In this document: in pieces, positions 22,072 through 30,536 of the stretch
Numbering within the stretch: the first letter of the stretch is position 1
Layout: each line of letters opens with the position of its first letter
From: Sphingomonas sp. Leaf230
GTDB lineage: Bacteria; Pseudomonadota; Alphaproteobacteria; Sphingomonadales; Sphingomonadaceae
Direction of reading: 5' to 3'
Assembly (NCBI RefSeq): GCF_001421745.1
Contig: NZ_LMKW01000009.1
Location: 467,132-531,131, forward strand
Length of the DNA stretch: 64,000 nucleotides
Made by a program: the position numbers and the translations under genes
Notes under the pieces: model-generated
What the model was told of the DNA's origin: nothing
Databases searched by the model: none
The model's input: only the letters and a program-made list of their open reading frames with translations

Positions 22072-22506
22072 TCAGAACCGTGCGACGGCTTCAAGCGCGA
22101 GCAGATACGAAAGCGCGCCGAAACCCGCGATCGTGCCCTTCGCGGCCTGACCGACCAAGCTCACATGCCTGAACGATTCACGCTTGTGGGGATTGGAAAG
22201 ATGCACTTCGATCACCGGCGTCTTCACGCCCTTAATCGCGTCGTGCACCGCGACCGAGGTATGCGTGAACGCGCCCGCGTTGAGGATCACGGCCTTTGCT
22301 CCGCGCGCCTGCGCCTCCTGGATCCAGTCAACGAGGTGCCCCTCGTGATTCGACTGGCGCATGTCGATCTCCAGATCGAGCTCGCGGGCGCGGTCCTCCA
22401 GCATCCCGGCGATATCGTCGAGCGTCTCGTCGCCATAGATCTCCGGCTCGCGCGTTCCCAGCAGGTTGAGGTTGGGGCCGTTCAGGACGAATATCGTATC
22501 GGGCAA
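22072..22506 (-). CDS. aroQ: 3-Dehydroquinate dehydratase, type II
   Basis: This 144-residue enzyme dehydrates 3-dehydroquinate in the shikimate pathway and forms a dodecamer. The family start [20 protein letters not shown] is present, with catalytic Tyr24, then [22 protein letters not shown] and [12 protein letters not shown]. It is first in an operon with accB and accC, an arrangement common in proteobacteria. It is divergent from the thiS-thiG gene across 121 bp. Confidence 0.97.
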   Translation of the reverse strand: MPDTIFVLNGPNLNLLGTREPEIYGDETLDDIAGMLEDRARELDLEIDMRQSNHEGHLVDWIQEAQARGAKAVILNAGAFTHTSVAVHDAIKGVKTPVIEVHLSNPHKRESFRHVSLVGQAAKGTIAGFGALSYLLALEAVARF

Positions 22507-22627
22507 GGGCGGCCTTTCGGTTGCGGGTGCTGCGGAGCGGTCTCTATATGCGCGTCACGCCATTCCTTACAGGCCCGTCTCGCGACAAGTCGAGCCGCGC
22601 CGTCGCTATATAGTGGACCATACACCC

Positions 22628-23620
22628 ATGCCCCATTCCGATGGCACCGTCTCGATCACCGTCAACGGCGAACACAAGCGGGTGTCCGCCGGGCTGTCGC
22701 TGGCCGGTCTCGCGACCGAACTGGGGCTCGTGCCCGAGAAGATCGCGGTTGAACGCAACATGGAGGTCGTGCCGCGCTCGACACTGGCGGACGTTATGGT
22801 CGAGGACGGCGACGACTTGGAAATCGTGCACTTCGTCGGTGGAGGTGACCATGAGGACAGCTGGACGGTCGCAGGCCAGACGTTCAAGTCGCGACTGATC
22901 GTCGGCACCGGCAAGTACAAGGATTTCGCCCAGAACGCCGCTGCGGTCGAGGCGTCGGGCGCGGAGATCGTCACGGTCGCGGTCCGCCGCGTCAACGTCT
23001 CGGATCGCAACGCGCCGATGCTGACCGACTTCATCGACCCCAAGAAGATCACCTACCTCCCCAATACCGCGGGCTGCTTCGACGCCGAATCGGCGATTCG
23101 CACGCTCCGATTGGCGCGCGAGGCGGGCGGCTGGGAACTGGTGAAGCTCGAAGTGCTCGGCGAGGCGAAGACGCTCTATCCCGACATGGTCGAGACGCTG
23201 CGCGCGACCGAGATCCTTGCAAACGAGGGCTTCAAGCCGATGGTCTATTGCGTCGACGATCCGATCGCCACCAAGCGCCTCGAGAACGCCGGCGCGGTCG
23301 CGATCATGCCGCTCGGCGCACCGATCGGCTCAGGGCTCGGCATCCAGAACCGCGTGACGATCCGGTTGATCGTCGAGGGGGCAGGGGTGCCCGTGTTGGT
23401 CGACGCCGGCGTCGGCACCGCGTCGGATGCGGCGGTGGCGATGGAGCTAGGCTGCGACGGCGTGCTGATGAACACCGCCATCGCAGAGGCCAAGGACCCG
23501 CTGATGATGGCGGCGGCGATGAAGGCGGCGGTCGAATCGGGCCGGCTCGCCTACCGCGCGGGGCGGATGGGACAGCGTCGCTATGCCGATCCGTCGAGTC
23601 CGCTGGCGGGGCTAATCTGA
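22628..23620 (+). CDS. thiG: ThiS-ThiG fusion: sulfur carrier plus thiazole synthase
   Basis: This 330-residue protein joins two thiamine-pathway proteins in one frame. Residues 1-73 are a ThiS beta-grasp domain ([25 protein letters not shown], ending HFVGGG). Residues ~77-330 are ThiG ([15 protein letters not shown], the Schiff-base lysine in [18 protein letters not shown]), which builds the thiazole phosphate ring. Free ThiS must carry sulfur on its C-terminal glycine carboxylate, but here that glycine is joined to ThiG, so sulfur delivery must be altered or another ThiS must exist. The linker bases GGTGGAGGTGACC resemble a ribosome binding site, but the following ATG is out of frame. I see no TPP riboswitch upstream. 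The ATG at 22628 matches the ThiS start. Confidence 0.92.
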   Translation: MPHSDGTVSITVNGEHKRVSAGLSLAGLATELGLVPEKIAVERNMEVVPRSTLADVMVEDGDDLEIVHFVGGGDHEDSWTVAGQTFKSRLIVGTGKYKDFAQNAAAVEASGAEIVTVAVRRVNVSDRNAPMLTDFIDPKKITYLPNTAGCFDAESAIRTLRLAREAGGWELVKLEVLGEAKTLYPDMVETLRATEILANEGFKPMVYCVDDPIATKRLENAGAVAIMPLGAPIGSGLGIQNRVTIRLIVEGAGVPVLVDAGVGTASDAAVAMELGCDGVLMNTAIAEAKDPLMMAAAMKAAVESGRLAYRAGRMGQRRYADPSSPLAGLI

Positions 23621-23646
23621 AACATAGGTCATGACGCAAACGTCAC

Positions 23647-23671
23647 GGAACCCTCGGTAAAGACGGCCGTT
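23647..23671 (+). promoter_or_regulatory. EcfG-type general-stress promoter
   Basis: GGAAC at 23647-23651 and CGTT at 23668-23671 are 16 bp apart, the consensus of the alphaproteobacterial EcfG stress sigma factor. The csbD start codon is 60 bp beyond the -10. Confidence 0.75.
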
Positions 23672-23731
23672 ATACCTTCGCAAGTTCAAGCGGCCCGGTT
23701 GGCGGGCCCGCACAAGCAAGTGGAGGCTCTG

Positions 23732-23914
23732 ATGGGCGAGTTCACCGACAAGGTCGCAGCTGCAGGCAACAAGGTTGCAGGCAACGTCAAGGAAGCCGTC
23801 GGCAAGGCGACTGACAACGAGAAGCTGGTAGCCGAAGGCGAAGCGCAGCAGGCCAAGGGCACTGCGCAGAACGTCAAGGGCAGCGTCAAGGGCGCACTCG
23901 GCGACGACATCTAA
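23732..23914 (+). CDS. CsbD-family stress protein
   Basis: This 60-residue hydrophilic, Lys/Ala-rich protein has the CsbD pattern: MGEFTDKVAAAGNKVAGNVKEAVG followed by KLVAEGEAQQAKGTAQNVKG, two related segments. Family members are abundant stress-induced proteins of unknown mechanism. The ATG at 23732 follows GTGGAGG; an upstream TTG at 23699 is unlikely. It has an EcfG promoter in front and a strong terminator behind, so it is a single-gene stress unit. Confidence 0.9.
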   Translation: MGEFTDKVAAAGNKVAGNVKEAVGKATDNEKLVAEGEAQQAKGTAQNVKGSVKGALGDDI

Positions 23915-23937
23915 GCTTTAGCTTGGTGTAGGAATAC

Positions 23938-23973
23938 AGGCCGCTTCGGGAAACCGGGGTGGCCTTTTCTTTG
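23938..23973 (+). terminator. Rho-independent terminator of csbD
   Basis: AGGCCGCTTCGG pairs with CCGGGGTGGCCT around GAAA, followed by TTTTCTTT. It is 24 bp after the csbD stop. Confidence 0.8.
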
Positions 23974-24013
23974 TGTGGTGTGTCGAGACTGCACCGCTAC
24001 CCACAACCACGAC

Positions 24014-24114
24014 CACCCCGGCGAAGGCCGGGGCCCAAGTGGGGGACGATACTGAATAAGGACGGCGAGCCGTTACCTAGGACATGCCAATTGGGCCCCG
24101 GCCTTCGCCGGGGT
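24014..24114. repeat. Inverted repeat, CCCCGGCGAAGGCCGGGG family
   Basis: ACCCCGGCGAAGGCCGGGGC at 24014 onward and GCCCCGGCCTTCGCCGGGGT ending at 24114 are inverted copies. Each is itself a hairpin, and they are separated by about 52 bp. It fills most of the space between csbD and the HAD hydrolase. Confidence 0.85.
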
Positions 24115-24176
24115 AGTGCGGAGCGCTGAACCAAACTTCCTTGATCAACCGCCCAACCTCCCCCACGAGCACCCGA

Positions 24177-24839
24177 ATGACCCTCCCGACCCGCAGCTAC
24201 GCCGCGTTCCTGTTCGACATGGACGGCACCATCCTCACCTCGATCGCCTCGGCCGAGCGGACCTGGACCAAATGGGCGATCGCGCACGGCCTCGACGCCG
24301 CGACATTCGTGCCCACGATCCACGGCGTGCAATCGGTCGAGACGGTCCGACGCCTCAACCTCCCCGGCGTCGACCCGGTCGCCGAGGCAGCCGCGATCAC
24401 CACCGCCGAGATGCTCGACGTCGGCGATATCGAACCGATCGCCGGTGCCGCCGCATTCCTGGCCAGCTTGCCCCCGGAGCGCTGGACGATCGTCACGTCT
24501 GCCCCTCGGGCGCTAGCCGAAGTCCGCCTCGAGGCCGCCGGCCTGCCGATCCCCGCGACGATGATTGCCGCGGACGACATCCCCAACGGCAAGCCCGCAC
24601 CCGATTGTTTCCTGGTCGCAGCCGAACGACTCGGCGTCTCGGCGAGCGATTGCCTGGTGTTCGAGGATGCCCCTGCTGGCATCACGGCTGGCGAGGCAGC
24701 GGGTGCGGATGTCCTGGTGATCACGGCGACTCACGGAACGAGCCACCGGCTCGATACGCGTCATCCGCGGATAGACGATTATCTGCACGTGACCACCACG
24801 ATCACCTCAGACGGTCGACTGGCGGTTACGTCTCGCTGA
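24177..24839 (+). CDS. HAD-superfamily phosphatase (subfamily IA)
   Basis: This 220-residue cytoplasmic hydrolase has the four HAD motifs: nucleophile region FLFDMDGTI, motif II VTSAPR, motif III lysine in PNGKPAPDCF, and motif IV VFEDAPAG. A helical cap lies between motifs I and II. It is the type that dephosphorylates small sugar phosphates or glycerol-3-phosphate; the substrate is not deducible. I use the ATG at 24177, next to the catalytic domain, over a TTG at 24141. It has no co-oriented partner nearby. Confidence 0.9.
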   Translation: MTLPTRSYAAFLFDMDGTILTSIASAERTWTKWAIAHGLDAATFVPTIHGVQSVETVRRLNLPGVDPVAEAAAITTAEMLDVGDIEPIAGAAAFLASLPPERWTIVTSAPRALAEVRLEAAGLPIPATMIAADDIPNGKPAPDCFLVAAERLGVSASDCLVFEDAPAGITAGEAAGADVLVITATHGTSHRLDTRHPRIDDYLHVTTTITSDGRLAVTSR

Positions 24840-24857
24840 CCGCCACGAACGATCGGC

Positions 24858-25043
24858 TCAATCCGCATCACCAGATCGCTGCGCCCGCGCGATCAGTTCG
24901 TCGAGCGCTGCCTCATCCAGCCGACCAGCCGTGCGCAGCGCCGCTTCGGGAGTCATCGCGATGACTGCCCCGTCCGGCCCGTCGATCACGACCTCGCCAT
25001 CTTCATGGAAAACGTCGCGGGGTTGGGCATGCGGACTAGTCAT
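24858..25043 (-). CDS. Small acidic protein of unknown function
   Basis: This 61-residue acidic protein starts MTSPHAQPRDVF and contains a short beta-type motif (GEVVIDGPDGAVIAMT) followed by an amphipathic helix (PEAALRTAGRLDEAALDELI). AGGAGA lies about 6 nt before the ATG at 25043, which supports translation. I do not recognise the family. On the minus strand, GGACC-N16-CGTT at 25069-25093 resembles an EcfG promoter with one mismatch, so it may be a stress gene. It converges on the HAD phosphatase. Confidence 0.65.
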   Translation of the reverse strand: MTSPHAQPRDVFHEDGEVVIDGPDGAVIAMTPEAALRTAGRLDEAALDELIARAQRSGDAD

Positions 25044-25110
25044 CGCGCTCTCCTGATCTTTCAGAATAAACGTCGGTGAGGACGGATGGGTCCGCAATAC
25101 TGACCCACCG

Positions 25111-26115
25111 TCAGCCAGCGACCAGTTCGCCCATCCATCGATCGAACAATTGCGGCCACAACGACCCAGGTGACCGAGGCGATAGGCGCGTGCCGAAACC
25201 GTGTCCGCCATGCTGGAGGAAGTGCGCCTCGGCGGGGATGCCGGCGCGGCGGGCGGCGGCGAGCGTATCGACGCTGTTGGCGACCGGGACCGTGTTGTCG
25301 TCCTCGGTATGCACAAGGAACAGTGGCGGGTCGCCAGCCTTCAACTGTCGGTCGATCGCATAGCGCGCCTGGACCGCGGGCTGCGGATCGGGACCGAGCA
25401 GGTTCGCGCGCGATCCGCCGTGGCTGCGGCCGGGATCCATGTTCGAGACCGCGTACATGAGCCCCGCCCAGGCGGGCCGCGCCGAATGTCGGTCGGAGGC
25501 GTCGACCGGACGATACGCCTTGAACTCGTGTAGCACCGTCACGGACCCGGCAAGGTGCCCGCCCGCCGAGAAACCCAGCACGCCGAGCTTCTCGGCCCGG
25601 ATACCGTAGGCGCGCGCATTGGCACGGATCAGCCGCATCGCGCGCTGCGCATCGGCAAGCGGGACGTCGGCGCGATCGGCCCAGCCTTCGCCCGGCAGCC
25701 GGTAGCTCAGCACGAACGCGGTGATGCCGAAACCGTTCAGGACGCGCGCGACGTCGATGCCCTCGTTGCGCAGCGAGGTGATCGAATAGCCGCCGCCGGG
25801 CACGATCAGGACCGCGCGACCGTCGGGCCGCGCCGGGCGGAACACGCCGACCTCGGGCCGCACAACGCCGCGCATCTGGAAATCGCGATACCCATCGGGG
25901 TAGCGCGGCATGCGCGGCTGCGGCACCGGCAGCGGGTTCGGCGCGCCTGGCGGGATACCCGGCCATAGCGCAAATCGTTCTGCGGGCGGCCACATCGGCA
26001 CGTCCGTAGCGCGAGGCTGAGCAGCAGTGAACTGCGCACCGCTCCGCGCGAATGCAGGAAGCGCCAGCCCGGCGGCGAGGGGGAGGGTGAGCAGCGAACG
26101 GCGATCGAAGGTCAT
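25111..26115 (-). CDS. Exported alpha/beta-hydrolase (esterase/acetylesterase-like)
   Basis: This 334-residue protein begins with a twin-arginine-like signal (DRRSLLTLPLAAGLALPAFA) and is probably periplasmic. The hydrolase core shows the oxyanion GGGYS in VLIVPGGGYS, the nucleophile serine in LGFSAGGHLAG, an acid in HTEDDNTVPV and the catalytic histidine in HGGHGFG. This layout fits the BD-FAE/acetylxylan-esterase-like group that deacetylates plant polysaccharides; the substrate is inferred only. It lies 67 bp downstream of the start of the small acidic protein gene and is transcribed the same way. Confidence 0.88.
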   Translation of the reverse strand: MTFDRRSLLTLPLAAGLALPAFARSGAQFTAAQPRATDVPMWPPAERFALWPGIPPGAPNPLPVPQPRMPRYPDGYRDFQMRGVVRPEVGVFRPARPDGRAVLIVPGGGYSITSLRNEGIDVARVLNGFGITAFVLSYRLPGEGWADRADVPLADAQRAMRLIRANARAYGIRAEKLGVLGFSAGGHLAGSVTVLHEFKAYRPVDASDRHSARPAWAGLMYAVSNMDPGRSHGGSRANLLGPDPQPAVQARYAIDRQLKAGDPPLFLVHTEDDNTVPVANSVDTLAAARRAGIPAEAHFLQHGGHGFGTRLSPRSPGSLWPQLFDRWMGELVAG

Positions 26116-26189
26116 GGCGAAATCCTAGACGATCGGATCGCGTTCGGGGAGAGGCGGGGGCCGCGATCGGCGATTATTCGCGGGCTTTC

Positions 26190-26615
26190 TCAAAACACGG
26201 CGAGCGCGGCATGCAGCGTGAGCGCGACGAGCATTAGGCTGGACAGCGTGAAGAAGAGAAAGCGTGCCCTGACGCGGTTGCTGGTCGCCTGCACGAGGCT
26301 GTGCGCGATCCGCAGCCCGACATACGCCCATGCGATCCAGGCATTGACGCCGTCGCCCGTGCCGCTGAGCGCAAGCACGGCGCATACCGCGTAGAACAGC
26401 GTCGGCTGTTCCATCAGGTGATTGTAGTTGTGCGCCTTCCACTGCACCTGCGGAGGCAGCGATCGATCCGCGTCGGACGCCTTGGTGCCGACGAGCTTGC
26501 CCATGTCGACGCCGGCCGCCTTCATCGCCGGCAACCGCGTCGCGAGCGTCCAGCCCAGCATCACCAGCGTCCACGCGATCAGCACGACCATCGGTCGCAG
26601 GATGTCGCTGTGCAT
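26190..26615 (-). CDS. MAPEG-family integral membrane protein
   Basis: This 141-residue inner-membrane protein has four predicted helices (about 8-26, 60-80, 87-105 and 120-140) and the MAPEG pattern, with NYNHLMEQPTLFYAVCAVLAL in the second helix region. Eukaryotic relatives are glutathione transferases and leukotriene enzymes; bacterial roles are largely unknown. The ATG at 26615 comes directly after the T-run of a terminator hairpin, leaving no obvious ribosome binding site. Confidence 0.88.
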   Translation of the reverse strand: MHSDILRPMVVLIAWTLVMLGWTLATRLPAMKAAGVDMGKLVGTKASDADRSLPPQVQWKAHNYNHLMEQPTLFYAVCAVLALSGTGDGVNAWIAWAYVGLRIAHSLVQATSNRVRARFLFFTLSSLMLVALTLHAALAVF

Positions 26616-26616
26616 G

Positions 26617-26648
26617 AAAAAGCCTCCCCCGGTTATTCGGAGGAGGCT
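26617..26648 (-). terminator. Terminator hairpin just before the MAPEG gene
   Basis: On the minus strand GCCTCCTCC pairs with GGGGGAGGC around GAATAACC, followed by five T. It should stop transcripts of the upstream deoxyhypusine-synthase-like gene, only a base or two before the MAPEG start codon. Confidence 0.7.
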
Positions 26649-26682
26649 GCATCAATTGCCCGGAAGGGGCAACGGTATCTCT

Positions 26683-26805
26683 AATCCTCCCCCGTCAGGG
26701 GGAGGTGTCGCGAAGCGACGGAGGGGGAGGCGGCGATAACCTTGGCGCCGCATCCTCCCCTCCGTCAGGCAAGCGCCTGCCACCTCCCCCTGGCGGGGGA
26801 GGATC
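26683..26805. repeat. Paired palindromic element, TCCTCCCCC family
   Basis: AATCCTCCCCCGTCAGGGGG near 26683 is inverted as CCCCCTGGCGGGGGAGGATC near 26785-26805, with GACGGAGGGGGAG / CTCCCCTCCGTC arms inside. It ends 8 bp from the stop of the deoxyhypusine-synthase-like gene. Confidence 0.8.
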
Positions 26806-26812
26806 GTAAGGT

Positions 26813-27886
26813 TCAGGCCTTGTCGAAGCTCGCGCCCCACTTGCGGACCGGACGATCCTTCCAGAGCCCACGATGATACGCGTCCGACGCCAGCAGCGGC
26901 ATCACCGAACCCGCCTCGGCGAACACCATCTGCTCGATGCCGGTGTTTACCTTGCCCCACGAAGCCGCTTCCTGCAGCGTCGACGACGAGCATGCACCGT
27001 CGCGCACGTCGGCGACAGTGATCTGCACCGCGTACTTGTGGACCTGGACGTCGTCGTGACCGAGGATCTCGGCGCAGACGACGGTGTCCTGGATGAAGTT
27101 CTTCGGCACGCCGCCGCCGATCATCAGCAGGCCGGTGGTGCCCGCCTTGATCTTGATCTCGGTGAGCTCGCGGAAGTCGGCGATCGCGTCGAGGACCATG
27201 TACGGCTTGCCCGCCTTCACCGCGTCGACCTGGTGCTTGACCAGACCGAAGCCCGCCGACGAATCGACGAACGCCGGGCAGAAGATCGGCACGTCATGCT
27301 CGTAAGCGAGCTTGACGAGGCTGTTCTCCTTCTTGCCGTGCTCGACGAGGTACTTGCCCATCTCGCGGATGAACTCGCGGCTCGAATAGGCGCGTGGTTC
27401 GAGCGTCTCGGCGATCTCGAAGATCGTGTGGTCGACGTGCTGGAGCTCTTCCTCGTCGATGTAGGTGTCGTAGATCCGGTCGATCATCAGCGAGCGCAGC
27501 ACGTCGTCGTGCGGCACTTCGAGCGCCTGGTAATGCTTGTGGCCGAGGCCCTCGAAGAAATCCATGTCGACGATCGTCGCGCCGGTCGCGACGATGCCGT
27601 CGATCATGTTGTTGCGCAGCAGCTCGGCATACAGGTCCATGCAACCGCCGGCGCTGGTCGAGCCCGCGATCACTAGGAAAATCGTGCAGTCCTTGTCGGC
27701 CAGCATCTGGTTGTAGATGTCGGTCGCCCGGCCGAGGTCGCGGCTGGTGAACGACATTTTCTTCATCGCGTCGACGATCGGCCGCGCGTCGAAGCTGGTG
27801 ATGTCGATATGCTCGACGGTGGTGGAAAGGAGTTCCGCCTTGCGCTGCGCGTCGATGCGGGTGTCTTCGGTCATAACATGCTCCAT
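26813..27886 (-). CDS. Deoxyhypusine-synthase-like protein, probable homospermidine synthase
   Basis: This 357-residue protein has the deoxyhypusine synthase fold, with NAD-site segments (AGSTSAGG, DGIVATGATIVDMDF, FVDSSAGFGL) and the imine-forming lysine, Lys312, in EAASWGKV. Bacteria lack the eIF5A substrate. Bacterial members of this family have been linked to making sym-homospermidine from putrescine, and strict-sense Sphingomonas contain homospermidine as their main polyamine. The gene beside it, on the same strand, is an ornithine decarboxylase that supplies putrescine. Starts at 27886 (GGAAGGGGG from a palindromic element, 4 nt away) and 27874 (GGAG upstream) are both possible. Confidence 0.9.
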   Translation of the reverse strand: MEHVMTEDTRIDAQRKAELLSTTVEHIDITSFDARPIVDAMKKMSFTSRDLGRATDIYNQMLADKDCTIFLVIAGSTSAGGCMDLYAELLRNNMIDGIVATGATIVDMDFFEGLGHKHYQALEVPHDDVLRSLMIDRIYDTYIDEEELQHVDHTIFEIAETLEPRAYSSREFIREMGKYLVEHGKKENSLVKLAYEHDVPIFCPAFVDSSAGFGLVKHQVDAVKAGKPYMVLDAIADFRELTEIKIKAGTTGLLMIGGGVPKNFIQDTVVCAEILGHDDVQVHKYAVQITVADVRDGACSSSTLQEAASWGKVNTGIEQMVFAEAGSVMPLLASDAYHRGLWKDRPVRKWGASFDKA

Positions 27887-27888
27887 AA

Positions 27889-27997
27889 ATCCCCCTTCCG
27901 CTTGCGGGAGGGGTTAGGGGAGGGACTGAAATATCCGCGAACGCCACGCTCGCGGACAAGCCCTCCCCCACCCCTCCCGTAAACGGGAGGGGAGGAA
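27889..27997. repeat. Paired palindromic element, CTCCCGC family, before the deoxyhypusine-synthase-like gene
   Basis: CCCCCTTCCGCTTGCGGGAG at 27891 and an inverted copy, CACCCCTCCCGTAAACGGGA, near 27970 enclose about 50 bp with a smaller hairpin. One edge abuts the start codon at 27886 and may give it a ribosome binding site. Confidence 0.85.
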
Positions 27998-28021
27998 GAA
28001 GGGCGCGGTACTAGAAGTTGG

Positions 28022-29257
28022 TTACAGCTTGACGACGTTCGACGCGAGGTCTTGGAACCGCTCGTCATACAGCGAGACCATCGGCTCGTCGGTCACGATC
28101 ACCGTCTCGTCCGATCCGAACCCGTTGAACGCGGTCCGCATCGCCGAGCCGTACGCGCCGAGCATGCCGATCTCGATGTAATCGCCGGCCTTCGTATCCG
28201 CGGGCAGCATGAACGGGCCGACCATATAGTCCATGTCGTCGCACGTCGGACCATAGAAGCTGAACTCCATGTCCTTCGCGCGGCTGTCCGGCTCGCGGAG
28301 CAGTTCGGTCGGGAAACGCCAGCCGATATGCGCCGCATCGAACAGTGCGCCATACGCGCCGTCGTTGATATACAGCTCGGTCCCGCGACGCTTTTCGACG
28401 CGCACGATGATCGACGAATATTCCGCGCACAATGCCCGGCCCGGCTCGCACCACAACTCGGACGAATAGCTGACGGGCAGCGATTCGAACGCACGGTGGA
28501 TCGTCTCGAAGAAATGCTCGAGCGGTGGGGGCTCCATGCCGGGATACGACGACGGGAAGCCGCCGCCGACGTCGATGACGTCGACCGTGACCGCCGCTTC
28601 GACGATCGCCGCACGGACGCGCTCCATCGCGTTCGAATAGGCCTCCGGGGTCATCGCCTGCGAGCCGACATGGAAGCAGATGCCCAGTGCATCCGCTGCC
28701 TGGCGCGCCGCGAACAGCAGCTCCTTGGCTTCGTGCGGGGCCGCACCGAACTTCGACGCCAGCGACAGCTTCGAATGCTCGGACGACACGCGCAACCGGA
28801 CGCAGAGCGTCAGATCGGTGGCGGCTTTCGTAGCACGGACGACCTTGTCGAGTTCTTCCAGGCTGTCGAGGCTGAAGGTGCGGACGCCGTGCGTGAAATA
28901 CGCCTCGGCGATCGCTTCCTCGGCCTTGACCGGGTGCATGAAGCACAGCGTGGCCTCGGGAAGCGTCCGTGCGACCAGGCGCACTTCGGCGATCGACGCC
29001 ACGTCGTAATGCGTGATGCCATTGTCCCACAGGATCTGCAGGAGTTCGGGAGACGGGTTCGCCTTCACCGCATACATCGAGCGACCCGGGAACTTCTCGA
29101 CGAAGAACCGAGCGGCGCGCGCAGCAGCGTGCGGACGAACGAGCGTGACCGGATTGACCGGACGCCCTTTAGCGATGTCGATGCCGCTCCCGATGTGGGA
29201 GGTGTCGGCGGTCGAATGGGCTTTCGCTAACCCCAGCGCGATATGATGCTTGACCAA
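28022..29257 (-). CDS. Ornithine (or lysine/ornithine) decarboxylase, alanine-racemase fold
   Basis: This 411-residue PLP enzyme is the eukaryotic-type group IV decarboxylase found in alphaproteobacteria. Lys65 in MYAVKAN binds PLP, HVGSQAM and GGGFPSSYPG bind the phosphate, and YGPTCDDMD carries the catalytic cysteine and aspartate. It makes putrescine from ornithine, and possibly cadaverine from lysine. Translation probably starts at the TTG at 29257, which has GGAGG 9 nt upstream. Together with the deoxyhypusine-synthase-like gene 135 bp downstream it forms a putrescine-to-homospermidine pair. Confidence 0.94.
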   Translation of the reverse strand: MVKHHIALGLAKAHSTADTSHIGSGIDIAKGRPVNPVTLVRPHAAARAARFFVEKFPGRSMYAVKANPSPELLQILWDNGITHYDVASIAEVRLVARTLPEATLCFMHPVKAEEAIAEAYFTHGVRTFSLDSLEELDKVVRATKAATDLTLCVRLRVSSEHSKLSLASKFGAAPHEAKELLFAARQAADALGICFHVGSQAMTPEAYSNAMERVRAAIVEAAVTVDVIDVGGGFPSSYPGMEPPPLEHFFETIHRAFESLPVSYSSELWCEPGRALCAEYSSIIVRVEKRRGTELYINDGAYGALFDAAHIGWRFPTELLREPDSRAKDMEFSFYGPTCDDMDYMVGPFMLPADTKAGDYIEIGMLGAYGSAMRTAFNGFGSDETVIVTDEPMVSLYDERFQDLASNVVKL

Positions 29258-29394
29258 TTCAAGGGACCTCCAATGTCCTGAGACAAATTACAAAAACACT
29301 GCCTTGCGGTTGGAAGTCCCATGGGGCAGCGGAAGCGCGATCTAGGGTTACGCGCCCCCCATGTAAATAGCGTTTGGCGGATAGGAGACGGTGT

Positions 29395-30357
29395 GTGACG
29401 ATTTTGCGACAACCGACCCGGGCGGGTGTGCGGGACGCCGCGGAAAAGATCGCCCGCATCCTCCCGCCGACGCCACTGTTCGTCAGTGAAATCAAGGGCG
29501 TACTGGTCGCTTTCAAGGCCGAGTCGTTGCAACCAATCGGCGCCTTCAAGATTCGCGGCGCGTGGCATCGGCTCACCGCATTGGACGAGGCGACGCGACA
29601 AAAAGGCGTCGTCGCATTCTCCTCGGGCAATCACGCGCAGGGCGTGGCCTGGGCGGCGAAACGGCTTGGCATCGCAGCGACGATCGTGATGCCGTCGGAC
29701 GCGCCGCGGCTGAAGCGCGAGTCGACGCTGGCGCTGGGTGCAGAGGTGGTGACCTACGATCGCGCCACCGAAAGCCGCGAGACCATCGCCGCGGGGCTGG
29801 CGGAGGCGAGGGGCGCAACGCTGGTGCCGAGCTTCGACGACCCGTGGATCATCGAGGGGCAGGGGAGCGCAGGCATCGAGGCAGCCGCACAGATGGCGGC
29901 ATTGGGGATGGGCGTACCAAGCCGCGTCGTCATTCCGTGCGGCGGCGGCGGCCTTTCGGCAGGCATCGCGCTGGCGTTGAAGGACAGCGCGATCACCGTC
30001 GTCGAACCCGAGGGCTGGGACGACATGCGCCGCTCCCTTGAAGCGTCGTGGATCGAACCCGTCGGCCCCAATCCGCCGCCGACCGCCTGTGACTCGCTCC
30101 AGACCTTGCGCGTGTCGCCGCTGACCTTCGACGTCCTCTCCCGTCGCGATGCGACCGGCGTCGCCGTCAGTGAGTCGGAGATCGCCGCGGCACAGCGCTG
30201 GGCAGCGGAGAAACTGCGTCTGGTGATCGAACCCGGCGGCGCAGTCGGTTTGGCGGCCGTGCTTTCGGGGAGGGTAACGCTCGAACCCGGCCTGCTCGTC
30301 ATCCTGTCCGGCGGCAACGTCGACCTAGCCGCGTATGCCAAGGCAATAGCCGCATGA
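29395..30357 (+). CDS. Threonine/serine dehydratase-like PLP enzyme
   Basis: This 320-residue fold-type II PLP enzyme resembles catabolic threonine/serine dehydratase or serine racemase. The PLP lysine is Lys52 in GAFKIRGA; AFSSGNHAQGVAWAA, the phosphate loop CGGGGLSAG, and a C-terminal LSGGNVD are typical. It lacks the regulatory ACT domain of biosynthetic IlvA, so isoleucine synthesis is less likely. The GTG at 29395 has AGGAGA at the right spacing; an in-frame start at 29374 is upstream of that site. Its stop overlaps the next small gene as ATGA. Confidence 0.9.
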   Translation: MTILRQPTRAGVRDAAEKIARILPPTPLFVSEIKGVLVAFKAESLQPIGAFKIRGAWHRLTALDEATRQKGVVAFSSGNHAQGVAWAAKRLGIAATIVMPSDAPRLKRESTLALGAEVVTYDRATESRETIAAGLAEARGATLVPSFDDPWIIEGQGSAGIEAAAQMAALGMGVPSRVVIPCGGGGLSAGIALALKDSAITVVEPEGWDDMRRSLEASWIEPVGPNPPPTACDSLQTLRVSPLTFDVLSRRDATGVAVSESEIAAAQRWAAEKLRLVIEPGGAVGLAAVLSGRVTLEPGLLVILSGGNVDLAAYAKAIAA

Positions 30358-30533
30358 ACCCCGCACTGACATCCATCGCCGCCGCCGCGCCTGCAATAGC
30401 AATGCTGGGCATGTTCGCCTGCCTGATCGGCGGCATCGCGCTGATCGTGAAGAAGCGCGACACGAAGAAGGGCGTCCTGATGCTGATAATGGCCGCAGTC
30501 CTGCTAGCCAACGTAGCAATCTGGACCCTCTAA
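30354..30533 (+). CDS. Small two-helix membrane protein
   Basis: This 59-residue protein, MNPALTSIAA to VAIWTL, has two hydrophobic helices (about 15-32 and 41-58) joined by a basic turn, KKRDTKKG, so both ends should face the periplasm. Its ATG overlaps the stop of the threonine dehydratase (ATGA), which supports coupled translation. I do not recognise a family or function. Confidence 0.7.
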   Translation: MNPALTSIAAAAPAIAMLGMFACLIGGIALIVKKRDTKKGVLMLIMAAVLLANVAIWTL

Positions 30534-30536
30534 CTC

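Noticed and set aside
22507..22627. Possible TPP riboswitch before the thiS-thiG gene
   Set aside because: The conserved CUGAGA and ACCUGA elements are not seen in the 121-bp region.
25061..25993. 310-codon frame on the minus strand overlapping the esterase
   Set aside because: Out-of-frame shadow; the esterase frame has a signal peptide and a catalytic triad.
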